Assembly (NCBI GenBank): GCA_017746715.1
Contig: JAGHZQ010000034.1
Span: 124,001-188,000, forward strand
Length of the DNA stretch: 64,000 nucleotides
From: Cyanobacteria bacterium SBLK
GTDB taxonomy: Bacteria > Cyanobacteriota > Cyanobacteriia > Cyanobacteriales > Spirulinaceae
Reading direction: 5' to 3'
The position numbers and the translations under genes are program-made. Below are positions 61,596-64,000 of the stretch, in pieces (the first letter of the stretch is position 1; the number at the start of each line of letters is the position of its first letter). The notes below the pieces were generated by a model. It worked only from the letters and a program-made list of their open reading frames with translations. It had not been told where the DNA came from and did not search any database.

Positions 61596-63296
61596 ATGCG
61601 TGTCAAACAAATGTTGCGTTCTTGGGTCGTGGCGATCGCGACCCTAGTGGCGATTCTCCTGATTCAGACTTCCGCGATCGGTGGCGATTCTCGGCCTAAT
61701 CCCATCGCTCCGCCCCAAACGGATAGCCCGCGCGCAACCCTTCAACAATTTGTGAAGAATGTCAATGATGCCCAAAAGTTGATTGAATCAGCTCTCAATG
61801 ATGCCGAGAAAGAAGGCTATTCAGATAAGGTTAGAAAGCAAGGTAAAGAAGCCGAGCAGGCGATGGAGCGAGCAGTTGAAACGCTCAATCTCGACAAGGT
61901 GGCACCAGTGATTCGTCAAGAGACTGGCATCGAGTCAGCATTGTTGCTCAAGGAGATTCTCGATCGGCTTGATTTGCCAGACCCGAATGAGATCCCTGAT
62001 GCTGAAGCGGTCAAAGCCAATAAGATTACCCGTTGGGAAGTTCCTCACACTGAGTTAGCGATTGTCTTGGTTGAAGAGGGCTTCAATCAAAGTGAATTTC
62101 TTTTCTCGCCTGAAACCATCAAGAGACTTAAAGGTTACTACAAAGAAATTAAGTCGCGGCCGTCTAAGAACGATCCCTTCAAAATCTATGACAAGGGCTT
62201 TTACGAGTTTTATCTCCAAACACCCGGTCGGCTACTACCACCTTGGTGGTTCTGGTTGCTCTGGTGGGTGCTCGTGACGTTTATCCCGCCATGGTTATTC
62301 CAATGGCTTTTCATTGTCTTAGGCGGCCAAACTCTTTGGCAGTGGTTGGCCTTGCTCGTTTCATTAGCGATCGCGAGTGCGATAGTGGTGTTGATTTATC
62401 AGTTGATTCAGCTTGGCAAGCGTCAAGTTGAAAGCCAAATTTACAGGACTTGGCTAGAGTTATCGTTCCCGATCGCGCTCGAGATCGTTTTGATCGTGTG
62501 GATTAAGTTTATTAATGAAACTATCAATATTACGGGGAGCGTGCTTCTGGCTCTGATTCGAGCCAAGCAGGTCGCGTTCTTCCTAATACTGGCATGGCTG
62601 AGTTTCGACTTGTGCAACGTGATTGGCAGTACCATTGCGACAAAATCTGCTTTGCAGGAAAAATTGCTCGAAACTACGATAATCCGCAATGGCTTTCGCA
62701 TACTTGGCATTATTGCGGGAGCCATAGTGGTTTATTTCGGAGGCAAGAATCTCGGCATTGATACCGCACCCTTGCTCGCCAGTTTGGGTGTTGGTGGTGT
62801 GGGGATTAGTTTTGGCGTGCGCCCCTATATTGAAAATATCGTGGGAGGTATCACGCTATTCATCAATCGCCCCATGCAGATTGGCGATTACTGTGAGTTT
62901 GGTGGCATTGTTGGAACCGTTGAAGAAATTGGTTTGCGTGCTACTTTGATCCGGACACCCGATCGCAAGTTGATTACAGTTCCCAATACTGCGATCTCAA
63001 ACGCGCATCTGGTCAACCATAGTCGTCGCGACAAATATGCCTTTAAGCACAATCTCAGCCTGAGTGTTGAGAATACCAGTGAAAACCTGTCGCAAATTAT
63101 GAATAACTTGCGCCAACTGCTGGTTAAACATCCACAGCTTGAAGACGAGCGCATCAGTTTAGTAGATTTGAAGGGTGCTGCGGTTGACTTGGAGTTATTT
63201 GCCTATGTCCTCACGACTAAGTCGGATGAGTATCGCCGCATCTATGAAGATCTCTTACTCCAGATTCAACAAACCGTGGAGCGGCTCGGGATATAA
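61596..63296 (+). CDS. MscS-family mechanosensitive channel with N-terminal exported domain
   Basis: The 566-residue protein has a signal peptide (VVAIATLVAILLIQTSAIGG), an exported helical domain of about 170 residues (LQQFVKNVNDAQKLIESALN, EQAMERAVETLNLDKVAPVI), five or so membrane helices from about residue 210, then the MscS pore and beta domain (LLASLGVGGVGISFGVRPYI, NRPMQIGDYCEFGGIVGTVE, TVPNTAISNAHLVN). It is a large-type MscS relative, distinct from the two short ones at 24-26 kb. ATG 61596 is used. Confidence 0.88.
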   Translation: MRVKQMLRSWVVAIATLVAILLIQTSAIGGDSRPNPIAPPQTDSPRATLQQFVKNVNDAQKLIESALNDAEKEGYSDKVRKQGKEAEQAMERAVETLNLDKVAPVIRQETGIESALLLKEILDRLDLPDPNEIPDAEAVKANKITRWEVPHTELAIVLVEEGFNQSEFLFSPETIKRLKGYYKEIKSRPSKNDPFKIYDKGFYEFYLQTPGRLLPPWWFWLLWWVLVTFIPPWLFQWLFIVLGGQTLWQWLALLVSLAIASAIVVLIYQLIQLGKRQVESQIYRTWLELSFPIALEIVLIVWIKFINETINITGSVLLALIRAKQVAFFLILAWLSFDLCNVIGSTIATKSALQEKLLETTIIRNGFRILGIIAGAIVVYFGGKNLGIDTAPLLASLGVGGVGISFGVRPYIENIVGGITLFINRPMQIGDYCEFGGIVGTVEEIGLRATLIRTPDRKLITVPNTAISNAHLVNHSRRDKYAFKHNLSLSVENTSENLSQIMNNLRQLLVKHPQLEDERISLVDLKGAAVDLELFAYVLTTKSDEYRRIYEDLLLQIQQTVERLGI

Positions 63297-63324
63297 ACGC
63301 CAGTTTTTTTAGCAATCTTGCCAA

Positions 63325-63353
63325 AAACCGGGATTCTCTGAGAATCCCGGTTT
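63325..63353. terminator. bidirectional terminator between mscS and the COP23 gene
   Basis: AAACCGGGATTCT and AGAATCCCGGTTT form a perfect 13-base stem with a three-base loop, 29 bases after the mscS stop and 25 bases after the convergent COP23 stop. A T run upstream (63304-63310) would serve the minus-strand transcript. Confidence 0.8.
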
Positions 63354-63377
63354 CTAGTTCGCGTGCAAGCTAGATTT

Positions 63378-64000
63378 TTAGCGGAAGCGATCGGGGTTAA
63401 GTTGCAATCCGCGATGGCGATCGCCCGATAAACGATTCAGACCGGATCCCGTGCCGCCATCGGAAGGCGCGAGGAAGGGTTTTAAATTAATTGCCCCAGG
63501 AGAACTCAAGCGAATATTACCATTGGGGGAAGAACTGCCCGTATTGAAAATATTGCCCAATTGTCCCAATTGTCCGAGGATCTCATTCGGCGAACCGCCA
63601 TCGGTAAAAGTTGCAACACCTTGCGTGGATTCGCCGCTATCGGCAAGGGTGAGATTTTCAAAAACGCGATCGCGGACGATCTCGGGACTTTGACCCGGAG
63701 GCACCGTTAAAACAATACGACAAGCAGGATCTTTTTCCGTGGTGACGCAAACGACATCGTAGTTATTTTCTGTAGAGTTTTGCAGTTCTACCATCCCATC
63801 CGGGCGATATTGTTCGAGACGTTGGGCGATCGCTTCGCAGCGTTTTTGCGGCGTCCAACCTCCTCCCAAGGTTTGGGGCACCGCCCAAGGATAAGCTGTC
63901 TCTTGCTCTTTAGGGGAATACATGACCGTGGGAACGCCTTCGTGGGTCGCACAGGTAAATCGGGGCGCATTATCGGTACCGGCGGTTTCTGCTTCTGTTT
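63378..64000 (-). CDS. COP23-domain protein, N-terminus beyond the window
   Basis: The frame is open to the right edge; the ATG at 63923 is internal because the COP23 signature FTCATHEGVPTVMYSPKE precedes and spans it. Further family segments are WTPQKRCEAIAQRLEQYRPDG and the cysteine pairs (VVCVTTE, ACRIVLTVPPGQSP). COP23 was named from a circadian-oscillating cyanobacterial polypeptide; the domain is secreted and of unknown function. The C-terminal 80 residues are Gly/Ser/Asn-rich and low in complexity (LGQLGQLGNIFNTGSSSPNG). Confidence 0.8.
   Translation of the reverse strand, partial: TEAETAGTDNAPRFTCATHEGVPTVMYSPKEQETAYPWAVPQTLGGGWTPQKRCEAIAQRLEQYRPDGMVELQNSTENNYDVVCVTTEKDPACRIVLTVPPGQSPEIVRDRVFENLTLADSGESTQGVATFTDGGSPNEILGQLGQLGNIFNTGSSSPNGNIRLSSPGAINLKPFLAPSDGGTGSGLNRLSGDRHRGLQLNPDRFR

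Overview
This window is chromosomal DNA from a cyanobacterium. The evidence is direct: psbV and psbO (extrinsic photosystem II proteins), the carotenoid pair pds-crtB, a group 3 sigma factor of the SigF type, a COP23-domain protein, XisH/XisI, a Tab2-family protein, a DnaE N-half ending in the cyanobacterial split intein, and very frequent GCGATCGC (HIP1) octamers throughout. Many Uma2/TPR/MORN/DUF2808-type genes suggest a fairly large, probably filamentous genome, but the species cannot be named from the sequence. No tRNA, rRNA, CRISPR array or intact insertion sequence was recognised.

Layout. 1-28 kb is almost all minus strand: the 3' end of a cysteine synthase gene (plus strand), a ferrochelatase paralogue with a polyhistidine tail, a DEDD exonuclease (plus strand), an EgtD-like methyltransferase, an orphan TpsB transporter, AzlC/AzlD, guanine deaminase, a Tab2 protein, dnaE-N, an alpha/beta hydrolase, a Dam-type methylase, gatA, aroB, a damaged DarT-DarG toxin-antitoxin pair, psbV, the siroheme pair sirB-cobA, a DUF2808/SLH pair and two adjacent MscS channels. 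A PAS histidine kinase (minus) and an AraC-type response regulator (plus) diverge at 28.0 kb around a perfect NtcA box. Next comes a cyanate-utilisation operon (substrate-binding protein, permease, ATPase, cyanase; 29.2-33.0 kb).

33-48 kb holds small hypotheticals, htpG, a PIN/TRAM protein, a methyltransferase, a MORN-repeat protein, sigF, psbO and pds-crtB. After crtB there is a 171-bp multi-hairpin element. 48-64 kb holds xisHI, a DUF2079 membrane protein, a membrane-anchored DUF1887-type nuclease, purN, murT (no gatD beside it), a metallophosphoesterase, a cheR-TPR plus double-CheW pair, a DUF4114-like protein, a third MscS channel and a COP23 gene that runs off the right edge.

How the genes work together. 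The strongest functional unit is nitrogen-related: the NtcA box with a correctly spaced -10 in front of the kinase, the response regulator and the cyanate operon suggest nitrogen-controlled sensing beside cyanate import and breakdown. SirB-CobA make siroheme, the cofactor of nitrite and sulfite reductase. Pds-CrtB commit carbon to carotenoids. PsbO and PsbV stabilise the oxygen-evolving complex.

The most unusual observations are the DarTG locus, in which both genes have apparently lost internal segments (the toxin lacks its catalytic-glutamate region and the antitoxin its C-terminal domain), a 55-bp tandem repeat that has invaded the 3' end of a hydrolase gene and the dnaE leader, the structured element after crtB, and the long N-terminal extension on the cyanate-type binding protein. 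All family assignments are from memory of motifs and architecture; no database search was run.
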